Positions 8,002 through 15,287 of a DNA stretch of 17,858 bases are shown here, piece by piece; position 1 is the stretch's first letter, and each line of letters starts with the position of its first letter. Below the pieces are notes generated by a model. The model did not search any database, had not been told where the DNA came from, and was given only the letters and a program-made list of their open reading frames with translations. The position numbers and the translations under genes are program-made. The stretch comes from CAJQND01 sp051010055 (GTDB lineage: Bacteria; Pseudomonadota; Alphaproteobacteria; Rhizobiales; CAJQND01): the NCBI GenBank assembly GCA_051010055.1, contig JBPCVY010000146.1, positions 1-17,858 of the forward strand, in the 5' to 3' direction.

Positions 8002-9378
8002 ATGAATATTGTTATTTGCGGGGCAGGGCGGGTCGGCCGCGGAATCGCCGAACGTTTGGCGGCCGAGCAAAATTACGTCACGGTCATCGATTCCTCACCT
8101 GAATTGGTTCAATCCATTACCGACGCATTGGATGTGCGCGGTGTCGTTGGCCATGGCTCCTATCCTGAAACGTTAGAGCAGGCATCCATCGCAGATGCCG
8201 ACATGCTGATTGCTGTGACCTTTGCCGATGAAGTGAACATGATCGCATGCCAGGTTGCTCATTCGTTGTTCGATGTACCCACAAAAATCGCCCGCGTGCG
8301 CGCGCAAAGCTATCTTGAACCGCAATGGCGCAATCTCTTTTCAAGAGAACACATGCCAATTGATGTGATTATCTCTCCAGAGGTAGCCGTTGGCGAAATG
8401 GTGTTGCGGCGTTTGGCGTTGCCGGGAGCGTTTGAATCTGTCTATTTCGTGGAAGACCAGGTAGTAGCACTTGGCATCACGTGCGATGACGAGTGCCCCG
8501 TTATCGATACACCGCTGTCTCAACTTACCGAATTGTTCCCCGACCTCCAGGCCACTGTGGTGGGCATTGTGCGCGAAAACGCACTTTTTGTGCCCCATGG
8601 AGATGACCAGATGCTGGCCGGAGACAGGGTTTACTTGGTCGCGGCCACCTCTCAAATTCAGCGCGCCCTTGGCATTTTTGGCCATCATGAGAAACCTGCC
8701 CGCCGGATACTCATCGCTGGCGGTGGCAATGTTGGTTTCTATGTCGCCAAGAAACTTGAGGAGGTTTCCTCACGAACACAGGTTAAGATCATCGAGCATA
8801 ACCGGGAGAGGGCGGTCTATATTGCCGATAAGCTCGACAGGACCGTTGTGCTTCACGGCGATGCCTTGGAACAGGCGCTGCTTCGTGAAGCCGGCGCGGA
8901 AGAAATGGAAGCTTTTGTCGCCCTCACAAATAATGACAACGTGAACGTGCTATCAGCGGTAATGGCGAAGGCAGAAGGGGCCGACCAGACCCTGAGCCTG
9001 GTGGCAACAACAGATTTTGACGCGATTCTGCAGCCGCTTGGCATTGACGCAACTATTGACCCGCGCAGCGTGACAGTATCGACAATCCTGCAACACGTGC
9101 GCCGTGGGCGCATTCGCGGCGTACACCCGGTCATGAATGGCGCTGCGGAACTTGTCGAAGCAGAAGCCCTTGAAACATCACCGGTTGTCGGTGTGCCGCT
9201 TCGTGACGCAGAACTTCCCCCTGGTGTCAGGATTGGCGCGTTGGTGCGCGGTGAAAAGGTGCTGATTCCCACGGGCGAGACAGAAATCAAACCGCGCGAT
9301 AGAATTGTCCTGTTCGTGCAGGAGAACAGCGTACGCGAAGTGGAGAAAATGTTCCGTGTGAGCGTTGAATATTTCTAA
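8002..9378 (+). CDS. trkA: Trk potassium uptake system regulatory subunit TrkA
   Basis: TrkA is a cytosolic NAD(H)-binding protein that forms a ring under TrkH and gates potassium entry. The 458 residues form the usual tandem layout: Rossmann RCK domain 1 starting MNIVICGAGRVGRGIAERLA, a C-terminal RCK subdomain, a second Rossmann domain from about residue 235 (ILIAGGGNVGFYVAKKLEE) and a second C-terminal subdomain (about 370-455). Acidic residues at the ends of the second beta strands (VTVIDSSPE and KIIEHNRE) fit adenosine-ribose binding. The 72-bp gap after ntrX contains a candidate promoter. trkH follows immediately. Confidence 0.96.
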   Translation: MNIVICGAGRVGRGIAERLAAEQNYVTVIDSSPELVQSITDALDVRGVVGHGSYPETLEQASIADADMLIAVTFADEVNMIACQVAHSLFDVPTKIARVRAQSYLEPQWRNLFSREHMPIDVIISPEVAVGEMVLRRLALPGAFESVYFVEDQVVALGITCDDECPVIDTPLSQLTELFPDLQATVVGIVRENALFVPHGDDQMLAGDRVYLVAATSQIQRALGIFGHHEKPARRILIAGGGNVGFYVAKKLEEVSSRTQVKIIEHNRERAVYIADKLDRTVVLHGDALEQALLREAGAEEMEAFVALTNNDNVNVLSAVMAKAEGADQTLSLVATTDFDAILQPLGIDATIDPRSVTVSTILQHVRRGRIRGVHPVMNGAAELVEAEALETSPVVGVPLRDAELPPGVRIGALVRGEKVLIPTGETEIKPRDRIVLFVQENSVREVEKMFRVSVEYF

Positions 9379-9388
9379 TGGCGAACCG

Positions 9389-10867
9389 GTGAACAATACT
9401 CTTTTGCTTTTGATCGGCTGGGCCCTTGCGGTGGTTGCAGCATTTCTGGGGGTGATGGTTTTTGCAGCCTTGGCTTTTGGCGAAATTGACGCTTCAAAGG
9501 CCTTTTTGTATGACGCGCTGGTGACGCTTTTCTTTGCGGCGGGGTTGATATTCGGCTATCGCGGTCAGCAGGACCGTATGGACCGGGCTCATATTTCCAT
9601 TCTCATGCTCGCCATTTGGCTTGGCCTGCCGGTTTTTGCAGCTTTGCCGTTTGTCACACTTCAGGTTGTTCCGGACTTTGCAAATGCCTACTTTGAAGCA
9701 GTCTCTGGGCTCACAACCACAGGTGCAAGCGTCATAGAAAAACTTGATGAAGTACCGCGCTCCATAATTCTTTGGCGCGCACTTCTTCATGGCATTGGTG
9801 GCGGGCTGACGCTGTTGACCGTAGTTCTGGTTCTGGCGCCTTTTGATGCTGCCTTGTCGCCGGTAAAATCATCGGTACCGGGATATGAAGAAGGCGATCT
9901 GCCAAAAAGCGTTATCGCCACATCCCGCGATATTCTGCCCTTTTATCTTTCCCTGATTTTGTTCACTTTTGCCGGCCTTTGGCTTGTCAACCTTCCCGCA
10001 CTTGATGCTCTTGTCTTTGCGATCAGCGCGGTATCAACTGGCGGATTCATGCCTTCAGATGGCCGTATCTCGGACTACAACGCCCCTTTTGCCGAACTTA
10101 TCATTTGTCTTGCAATGCTGGCCGGCGCAACGAGTTTTATTGCGCACCGGGCAGATTTGATAAGGCAGCGTTCCGGTGGCCATCGGGATGTTCCTGAAAG
10201 CCACATGATGTTGACGATTGTGCCATTTGCAGCATTGCTGTTGGCGGCAATCACAATTGCCGAAAGCTGGGACAGCATTGACGAGCCGGCAAACCCGGTT
10301 GCCGCAGCCCGCTACGGTGCCTTCCGGGCAATCTCCCTGATAACGACAACAGGGTTGGACAATGCGCCGCTGGGTACGGTGCCGGCGCCATATGTGTTGG
10401 TTTTGGGGCTCATCATGATTGGGGGCGCTGCCTTTTCCACCGCCGGTGGCCTTAAGCTGTTCCGAATTTCCATGCTGCTGGCTCAATCGCACCGTGAACT
10501 CAAAAGGCTCATCCACCCTCGTGCAGTCACACGCGCATTCGCGGCTGGAAAACACTTCACAATTCAAACCCTGAAGCCGGTTTGGGCACTTTTGTTTGTA
10601 TTTCTTTTCTCTGCAGGTGTTATTGCGCTCATAATTTCTTTAGAAGGGGAGAGTTTTGAGACCGCTCTTGTTGCCGCCGTTGCAGCACTTTCCAATGCCG
10701 GTCCCGCAATGGGAATTGCGCTGGGCGAGGGGGGGTCGGTGCATTCCTATGCCACCATGAGTACGGCCTCAAAATTGACACTTGCATTGGGCATGGTCCT
10801 TGGACGGCTTGAGTTTCTGGCGGTATTTGGCCTTTTAAGCTGGTGGTGGCAAAGCCGTACGGTCTGA
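9389..10867 (+). CDS. trkH: Trk potassium transporter membrane subunit TrkH/TrkG
   Basis: This is the inner-membrane potassium-translocating subunit that works with TrkA. The protein is strongly hydrophobic throughout and has the four pore-loop repeats of the SKT superfamily. Numbered from the GTG at 9389 (492 residues) they are GLTTTGAS near 107, STGGF near 216, TTTGLD near 319 and LSNAGPA near 434, each with the conserved filter glycine. No ATG exists at the front of this frame; the ATG at 9378 is in another frame and stops at once. I prefer GTG 9389, 10 nt after trkA, over TTG 9365, which overlaps trkA by 14 nt and adds eight polar residues. Neither has a clear ribosome site, so translational coupling to trkA is likely. 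The start is uncertain; the identity is not. Confidence 0.92.
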   Translation: MNNTLLLLIGWALAVVAAFLGVMVFAALAFGEIDASKAFLYDALVTLFFAAGLIFGYRGQQDRMDRAHISILMLAIWLGLPVFAALPFVTLQVVPDFANAYFEAVSGLTTTGASVIEKLDEVPRSIILWRALLHGIGGGLTLLTVVLVLAPFDAALSPVKSSVPGYEEGDLPKSVIATSRDILPFYLSLILFTFAGLWLVNLPALDALVFAISAVSTGGFMPSDGRISDYNAPFAELIICLAMLAGATSFIAHRADLIRQRSGGHRDVPESHMMLTIVPFAALLLAAITIAESWDSIDEPANPVAAARYGAFRAISLITTTGLDNAPLGTVPAPYVLVLGLIMIGGAAFSTAGGLKLFRISMLLAQSHRELKRLIHPRAVTRAFAAGKHFTIQTLKPVWALLFVFLFSAGVIALIISLEGESFETALVAAVAALSNAGPAMGIALGEGGSVHSYATMSTASKLTLALGMVLGRLEFLAVFGLLSWWWQSRTV

Positions 10868-10961
10868 ATTTTGTTCTCGACGCAAGCGTTGGCTGTGTTA
10901 ACATTTCAAGGCACCTTAAGGATGCAATGAAAGTGTAAAAAATGAAGTCCTGGGAAAATTT

Positions 10962-10982
10962 CCGGTAGTTTGAAGGTACCGG
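10962..10982. repeat. Short hairpin in the trkH-hfq spacer
   Basis: CCGGTA (10962-10967) pairs perfectly with TACCGG (10977-10982) around a 9-base loop. Only GTTTCTC follows, so it is at best a weak terminator for trkH. It ends 38 bases before the hfq ATG and may instead be a leader structure of the hfq mRNA. The remainder of the 153-bp spacer shows no convincing promoter to my eye. Confidence 0.35.
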
Positions 10983-11020
10983 GTTTCTCAATAAGAAGAA
11001 TGAAAAAGGGCTAAGAGGCC

Positions 11021-11269
11021 ATGGCAGAAAAAAATCACAATCTTCAAGACACTTTTCTCAATCATTTACGCAAAGGCAAAGTTTCACTAACGATTTTTCT
11101 GGTGAATGGTGTGAAGTTGCAAGGTGTCATTACCTGGTTCGACAATTTTTGCGTTTTGTTGAAACGCGATGGCATGTCTCAACTTGTTTACAAGCATGCC
11201 ATTTCGACCATCATGCCAAATCAACCTGTTCAACTGTTCGATGAGGACGCAGCTTCTGGTGACGAGTAA
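11021..11269 (+). CDS. hfq: RNA chaperone Hfq
   Basis: Hfq is a hexameric Sm-like ring that pairs small RNAs with target mRNAs and affects their stability. The 82 residues carry Sm1 (the run ending VSLTIFLVNGVKLQGVI with FDNF) and the Hfq-specific Sm2 motif YKHAISTI. The N-terminal NLQDTFLN with Gln and Phe (proximal RNA site) and the LKRDG turn are also present. The short acidic tail (FDEDAASGDE) is typical of alphaproteobacterial Hfq. Purine-rich AAGGG (about 10 nt upstream) and AGAGG (2 nt upstream) precede the ATG. hflX begins inside its last codons, so the two are probably co-transcribed, as in many proteobacteria. Confidence 0.98.
   Translation: MAEKNHNLQDTFLNHLRKGKVSLTIFLVNGVKLQGVITWFDNFCVLLKRDGMSQLVYKHAISTIMPNQPVQLFDEDAASGDE
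11243..11247 (+). promoter_or_regulatory. Ribosome binding site supporting the hflX GTG start
   Basis: GAGGA at 11243-11247 lies 11 nt before the GTG at 11259 and is inside the hfq coding region. The alternative ATG at 11241 has no purine-rich site ahead of it. The site therefore favours GTG 11259. Confidence 0.45.
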
Positions 11270-12665
11270 GAAAGCTAAACCAGACCCGGCCGCGCCGGGA
11301 AAGGGCCAGGTAGAATTCCAGGTTGAAGGCGAAGAGCCAACCAAGGCAGTCATCTTGCACCCGGACTTCAAGTCCGTGGGGAAGGGCGGAAGCACGGAAA
11401 AAGCCCTGCGTTCTGCCGAAGATCGCCTGGAAGAAGCGTGCGGCCTTGTGCGCGCCATTGATTTGGAAATCGCCTGTTGCGAAATCGCCAAGGTGTCAAA
11501 AATCAATCCGGCAACTCTAGTTGGGCCTGGCAAAGTCGAAGAAATTGGAGCGCGCATTACTGAAACAGGCGCTGATCTGGTTATATTCAACACCCAGATC
11601 TCGCCCGGCCAGCAGCGGAATTTGGAGCGCCTTTGGAAAGTAAAGGTCCTTGACCGTACCGGGCTAATTTTGGAAATATTCGGCCGCAGGGCGCGTACGA
11701 GGGAAGGGCGCTTACAGGTCGATCTTGCCCATCTAACTTATCAGAAAAGCCGCCTTGTGCGCTCCTGGACCCACCTTGAACGCCAACGTGGTGGTGTTGG
11801 CTTTATGGGCGGGCCTGGGGAGCGGCAAATTGAATCTGACCGCCGGGTTTTGCAGGAGAAAATCTCAAAGATCGAGCGCCAGCTGGACACGGTGCGCAAT
11901 ACCCGCGACTTACAACGCAAAGCGCGAAAACGCGTTCCAACACCAGTTGTGGCGCTGGTTGGCTATACGAACGCTGGAAAATCTACGCTTTTCAACCGGT
12001 TAACAGAAGCGCAAGTGCTGGCGAAGGATCAGCTTTTTGCAACACTCGACCCAACGATGCGCAAGACTGTGCTGCCCCATGGACGCGAGGTCATCCTGTC
12101 TGACACCGTCGGCTTTATTTCCGACTTGCCAACGGAATTGGTCGCAGCGTTTCACGCCACTTTGGAAGAAGTTCTGGAGGCGGACCTTATTCTGCATGTT
12201 CGCGATATTTCACATTCAGACACAGAAGCCCAGGCCGGCGACGTGTTGACAGTGTTGAGCGAGTTGGGAATTGATGAAACCGCCCAAACCAAAATTGCTG
12301 AGGTTTGGAACAAAACCGACCTCCTGGACGATGACCGATTGGAACCGGTGGAAAACATGGCAGCCCGCAGCAGCAATATCGTGTGCACATCGGCATTGAC
12401 CGGCGAGGGGGCGGATAATCTGCTCAACCTCATTGAAGAACGGTTATCGGCACGTTTTAAGCAGGTCACAATTCTTGTGCCAGCTGGCGATGGCGCCGGG
12501 CTTTCATGGGTTTACCGCGCTGGGGAGGTTCTTGAACGTCATCATCGCGAGGACGGCTCGGTGGAGCTCGAAGCACGCCTGCCTGCGGCGCGTTTCGCCG
12601 AGGCATTGAGCCGCCATAACCTGGTGATTTTGCCACAAGAGGAAAGCCAGAAAGCCGCTCAATAG
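11259..12665 (+). CDS. hflX: Ribosome-associated GTPase HflX
   Basis: HflX is a GTPase that binds 50S subunits and splits stalled or stressed ribosomes. With the GTG at 11259 the protein has 468 residues. An N-terminal HflX domain includes ATLVGPGKVEEI and LERLWKVKVLDRTGLILEIF. The glycine-rich linker GGVGFMGGPGERQIESDRR and a coiled region come next. The G domain has G1 GYTNAGKST (from 235), G3 DTVGF (from 282) and G4 NKTD (from 351). The frame stays open upstream to 11169, but those residues lie in the hfq coding region and look like out-of-frame sequence. ATG 11241 would add six residues. It overlaps hfq by 11 nt and converges on mazG with 11 bp between stops. Confidence 0.94.
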   Translation: MTSKKAKPDPAAPGKGQVEFQVEGEEPTKAVILHPDFKSVGKGGSTEKALRSAEDRLEEACGLVRAIDLEIACCEIAKVSKINPATLVGPGKVEEIGARITETGADLVIFNTQISPGQQRNLERLWKVKVLDRTGLILEIFGRRARTREGRLQVDLAHLTYQKSRLVRSWTHLERQRGGVGFMGGPGERQIESDRRVLQEKISKIERQLDTVRNTRDLQRKARKRVPTPVVALVGYTNAGKSTLFNRLTEAQVLAKDQLFATLDPTMRKTVLPHGREVILSDTVGFISDLPTELVAAFHATLEEVLEADLILHVRDISHSDTEAQAGDVLTVLSELGIDETAQTKIAEVWNKTDLLDDDRLEPVENMAARSSNIVCTSALTGEGADNLLNLIEERLSARFKQVTILVPAGDGAGLSWVYRAGEVLERHHREDGSVELEARLPAARFAEALSRHNLVILPQEESQKAAQ

Positions 12666-12676
12666 TAGGTTGGCCG

Positions 12677-13531
12677 TCAAAGCCCTTGGATTTTTGCTTC
12701 ATCCCAAAGGCCATCCATTTCTTCCAAATTGGAATCAGTTGGATGGCGGTTGTTTGCGGCCAGTTTCTCTTCAATATAGTGAAAACGGCGGGTAAATTTC
12801 GAATTGGCTTTGCGCAATGCATCCTCTGGGTCGATATCGTGGTGCCGGGCCATATTGGCAACCACAAATAGAAGATCGCCGATTTCCTCTGAAATCTTCT
12901 GCTGGTCGCCGGTTCCCATTGCCTCACGGATTTCTCCCAACTCTTCGCTGGCTTTCAAGAGAACATCATCCCAATGCGGCCAGTCGAAACCAACCCGGGC
13001 AGCTCGTTTTTGCAGCTTCACCGCCCGCATGAGCGCCGGAAGGTTAGGGGGGATATCAACCAAAACGCTCTTTGATGATGCAGGCTTTTGGCCAGACTTT
13101 CCGATTTCGGATTTCTCAGCAGCTTTTATCTTTTCCCAGAAACCTTTTGCCACTCCAGCAGAGCGCGCTGCTTCATCACCAAACACATGTGGATGCCGGC
13201 GAAGCATTTTCGTGCAGATGCAAGCAACGACGTCGTCCAGATCGAATGCGCATTCTTCTTCAGCCATACGCGCGTGGTAGATTACCTGCAGCAGCAAATC
13301 GCCGAGTTCATCGCATAATGCAAGCCGGTCGTTGTTCTCGATCGCATCCGCCACCTCATAGGCTTCTTCGATCGTGTAAGGCGCAATCGTCGCAAAGGTT
13401 TGCTCCACATCCCAAGGGCAACCGCTATCTGGATCGCGCAACGCCGCCATGATCTTCCGCAATGTCTCCACATCGCTCAAATCGTCTTCTTGAAAGGGAT
13501 GGTCAAATGGGATTGGTATGTTGTTTTTCAT
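12677..13531 (-). CDS. mazG: Nucleoside triphosphate pyrophosphohydrolase MazG
   Basis: MazG hydrolyses (d)NTPs to NMP and pyrophosphate, acting as a house-cleaning enzyme. It also influences the stringent response in some bacteria. The 284 residues hold two all-alpha MazG domains. The N-terminal one has the metal-binding pair EEAYE (55-59) and DELGD (74-78). The C-terminal one has SEELGEIREAM followed by EEIGDLLFVVANMARH. The opening RDPDSGCPWD near residues 32-41 is characteristic of the family. The ATG at 13531 is the natural first Met. The AT-rich region 13532-13718 separates it from the upstream glycosyltransferase-like gene, so it probably has its own promoter. Confidence 0.96.
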   Translation of the reverse strand: MKNNIPIPFDHPFQEDDLSDVETLRKIMAALRDPDSGCPWDVEQTFATIAPYTIEEAYEVADAIENNDRLALCDELGDLLLQVIYHARMAEEECAFDLDDVVACICTKMLRRHPHVFGDEAARSAGVAKGFWEKIKAAEKSEIGKSGQKPASSKSVLVDIPPNLPALMRAVKLQKRAARVGFDWPHWDDVLLKASEELGEIREAMGTGDQQKISEEIGDLLFVVANMARHHDIDPEDALRKANSKFTRRFHYIEEKLAANNRHPTDSNLEEMDGLWDEAKIQGL

Positions 13532-13587
13532 GAACCGGTTCTATCACAAATGGAGCGTTGGCACTGCAGGAAATAAAGTGGGGCGGC

Positions 13588-13614
13588 GTCTGAAGATGAG
13601 GGACGAAATCAGAC
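13588..13614. repeat. Inverted repeat GTCTGA-N15-TCAGAC upstream of mazG
   Basis: GTCTGA at 13588-13593 and TCAGAC at 13609-13614 are perfect 6-base inverted copies, 15 bases apart. They lie about 57-83 bp upstream of the mazG ATG. This could be a regulatory dyad or chance; only the pairing is certain. Confidence 0.3.
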
Positions 13615-13638
13615 ATAGAACTTATACTATATACTTCG

Positions 13639-13654
13639 CATAATATATATTATG
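13639..13654. repeat. Perfect 16-bp AT-rich palindrome
   Basis: CATAATATATATTATG reads identically on both strands. It lies in a block where only 24 of 110 bases (13611-13720) are G or C. The block is between the end of the glycosyltransferase-like gene and the start of mazG on the minus strand. It could be an operator, a cruciform or part of a -10 region for mazG. Confidence 0.5.
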
Positions 13655-13662
13655 GAAAATTT

Positions 13663-13701
13663 CTGTTATAAAAAAACATCGATAAATGTATTTTTTTACA
13701 G
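13663..13701 (-). terminator. Candidate terminator after the glycosyltransferase-like gene
   Basis: The inverted repeat comprises CTGT (13663-13666), A7 (13670-13676) and CAT (13677-13679), pairing with ATG (13686-13688), T7 (13691-13697) and ACAG (13698-13701). Mismatched bases interrupt it. Read on the minus strand it begins 18 bases after the stop at 13719 and ends in a U7 tract. The stem is almost all A-T and therefore weak, and the form is nearly symmetric, so it could act in either direction or be another kind of dyad. Confidence 0.4.
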
Positions 13702-13718
13702 CAACTTATGATGAATTT

Positions 13719-14432
13719 CTAATCAAAACTACGATCTCTATAGGTCCCTTCAAACATAACCGACCCGATGTGGCCGATTCCCGGGCCGACATAGCACCAT
13801 ATTTCGCCGCCAACCCTTCGCCACCTTTCACAAAAAGAAAAATCTTCTGAATGGTAATTTTGCAATTCGTCACGCCAAAGCTGATTGTAAAATCCGTAAT
13901 GGAACTCGCTTATCATATGCCGCGGCCCGACACTCTCAACTTGACCGCTCTCGATGATTGATTTGAAAACTTCACGCGAAACAAGCACCAGTCCGCCACC
14001 CACATAATCGGCCTTTATAAATTCTGCGTCCTTATCCACCGATTCCGAAAAGCTGCCCACGAATTTGAGCGTATTCACATACGCTGTCTGAAAGTCATCA
14101 TACTTCCTTGAATTCTCATAAAACTTTTCCAGATCGATTCCTCTGGCTGGTGTCGCAACGCCGATAAATGGTTTCCGGAGCTCAATCATTTTCTTGACGA
14201 ACATCGGGTCGACTTTCATATCCGAATCAACGGTCAAGAGATGCGTGGCATCGCTGTCGAGAAATCCGTGCGCAATGACATTTCGCGCTTCAACAGTCTC
14301 AGAATTCGAAATTGCGGTTTCATCGGAAGGGATTCCGCTATTTTGCAACATCAAGCGGATAGATGTGTTTGAATAGGATGTTTTAACTTCCAATTTTCCA
14401 TCTGCCGTCGGCAAGGATAAAAATATCTTCAT
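13719..14432 (-). CDS. GT-A-fold glycosyltransferase-like protein, substrate unknown
   Basis: The 237-residue protein looks like a small cytosolic GT-A nucleotide-sugar transferase. It opens with the strand MKIFLSLPT, then EARNVIAHGFLDSDATHLLTVDSD, where Asp69-Ser70-Asp71 fits the metal-binding DxD motif. YVGGGLVLVSREVF (143-156) matches the acceptor-side strand. SEDFSFCERWRRVGGEIW has the Glu196-Asp197 pair typical of family 2-like enzymes, and GIGHIGS places His221 as a possible metal ligand. The ATG at 14432 is chosen because GGAG lies 9 nt upstream; the open frame to 14573 runs into the neighbouring hydrolase gene. There is no signal peptide or membrane helix. G+C is about 46% (303 of 660 bases counted), below its neighbours, and the flanks are AT-rich, suggesting acquisition. 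The sugar and acceptor cannot be told. Confidence 0.75.
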   Translation of the reverse strand: MKIFLSLPTADGKLEVKTSYSNTSIRLMLQNSGIPSDETAISNSETVEARNVIAHGFLDSDATHLLTVDSDMKVDPMFVKKMIELRKPFIGVATPARGIDLEKFYENSRKYDDFQTAYVNTLKFVGSFSESVDKDAEFIKADYVGGGLVLVSREVFKSIIESGQVESVGPRHMISEFHYGFYNQLWRDELQNYHSEDFSFCERWRRVGGEIWCYVGPGIGHIGSVMFEGTYRDRSFD

Positions 14433-14441
14433 AAAAAATAG

Positions 14442-14445
14442 CTCC
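14442..14445 (-). promoter_or_regulatory. Ribosome binding site fixing the glycosyltransferase-like start
   Basis: On the minus strand GGAG lies 9 nt before the ATG at 14432, in the 55-bp gap after the hydrolase stop. It rules in favour of this start over the longer frame beginning at 14573 inside the hydrolase gene. Confidence 0.6.
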
Positions 14446-14487
14446 AAAACATTTACCTTTTTATTTACCGCGCATAAATCGCAGATT

Positions 14488-15282
14488 CTAAAGGCAAATG
14501 CACATACCATCATATGCGGGCTCAACACCGGCCGGCAGCTCGCTACAAAGCGTCTCGTAGTCCAGATCAACATGCATATTTGTCAAAATGGCCCGTTTTG
14601 GCTTTAAAATGGATATCCATTCCAGAGATTCTTCCAAGCTTAAATGGCTGGGATGCGGTGCGCGCCTCAATGCATCGATTATCCAGCAATCAAGCCCTGA
14701 AAGATGTTTCAAGCTGTCTTCCGGTACGCCATTCAAGTCGGGCGTATAAGCGGTATTTCCAATCCGGAAGCCCAAAACCGGTATTTCGCCGTGCTCAAGT
14801 TCAATTGGCAGAGCTTTAATTTCCCCACCTTCTCCGCTGATGGCGACTTTTTCTGATGCATTCAAGCTGTGCAACTCAAGGATTGAGGGATAATTGCTGC
14901 CCGGCGGCGTTTGAAAGCAATATCCAAACCGGGTGAGCAGAACCTGCGCGGTGAGGTAATCAGCCCAAACATTGACGCGCTTTCTGTGCATGATTGCCAA
15001 TGGCCGCAAATCATCAATGCCGTGGGTGTGGTCGGCATGATCGTGAGTAAAAAGCACACCATCGAGATGGTGAACGCCGGCGTCAATCAATTGCTCGCGT
15101 AAATCGGGCGGCGTATCAATCAGAACAGATGTCTTGCCGGCGGAATTTTCACGCTCAACCAGCACAGAGCAGCGCCTGCGTCGGTTTTTCGGGTTTTCCG
15201 GATCGCAATGGCCCCAATTGTTGCCAACCCGCGGCACGCCGCCGGATGAGCCGCAGCCAAGAATTTTCAAAGTGATGGTCAC
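14488..15282 (-). CDS. Metallo-beta-lactamase-fold hydrolase, PhnP-like
   Basis: This is a metal-dependent phosphodiesterase-type hydrolase of the PhnP branch. The 264 residues begin with the family opening ILGCGSSGGVPR. The metal motif THDHADHTHGIDDLR provides His80, His82, Asp84 and His85. Further conserved parts are LIDTPPDLREQL, YTPDLNG and the C-terminal TNMHVDLDYETL with another metal-ligand-like His. The start is a GTG 5 nt after the tatD stop, without a clear ribosome site, so it is probably translated by coupling to tatD. The natural substrate of the version beside tatD is not established. There is no phosphonate gene nearby to support a phnP role, so I give no symbol. Confidence 0.88.
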   Translation of the reverse strand: MTITLKILGCGSSGGVPRVGNNWGHCDPENPKNRRRRCSVLVERENSAGKTSVLIDTPPDLREQLIDAGVHHLDGVLFTHDHADHTHGIDDLRPLAIMHRKRVNVWADYLTAQVLLTRFGYCFQTPPGSNYPSILELHSLNASEKVAISGEGGEIKALPIELEHGEIPVLGFRIGNTAYTPDLNGVPEDSLKHLSGLDCWIIDALRRAPHPSHLSLEESLEWISILKPKRAILTNMHVDLDYETLCSELPAGVEPAYDGMCICL

Positions 15283-15287
15283 AGGAG

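Noticed and set aside
10907..10922. CCTTAAGG palindrome in the trkH-hfq spacer
   Set aside because: An 8-bp palindrome is expected by chance and has no associated promoter boxes or second copy.
11169..11240. hflX start at 11169
   Set aside because: These codons lie inside the conserved hfq reading frame and do not resemble HflX.
12804..13280. 158-residue open frame on the plus strand
   Set aside because: It is antisense to mazG, which is clearly the real gene.
14433..14573. N-terminal extension of the glycosyltransferase-like gene to 14573
   Set aside because: It overlaps the hydrolase gene, adds Cys- and Arg-rich sequence unlike the protein, and bypasses a good ribosome site for the ATG at 14432.
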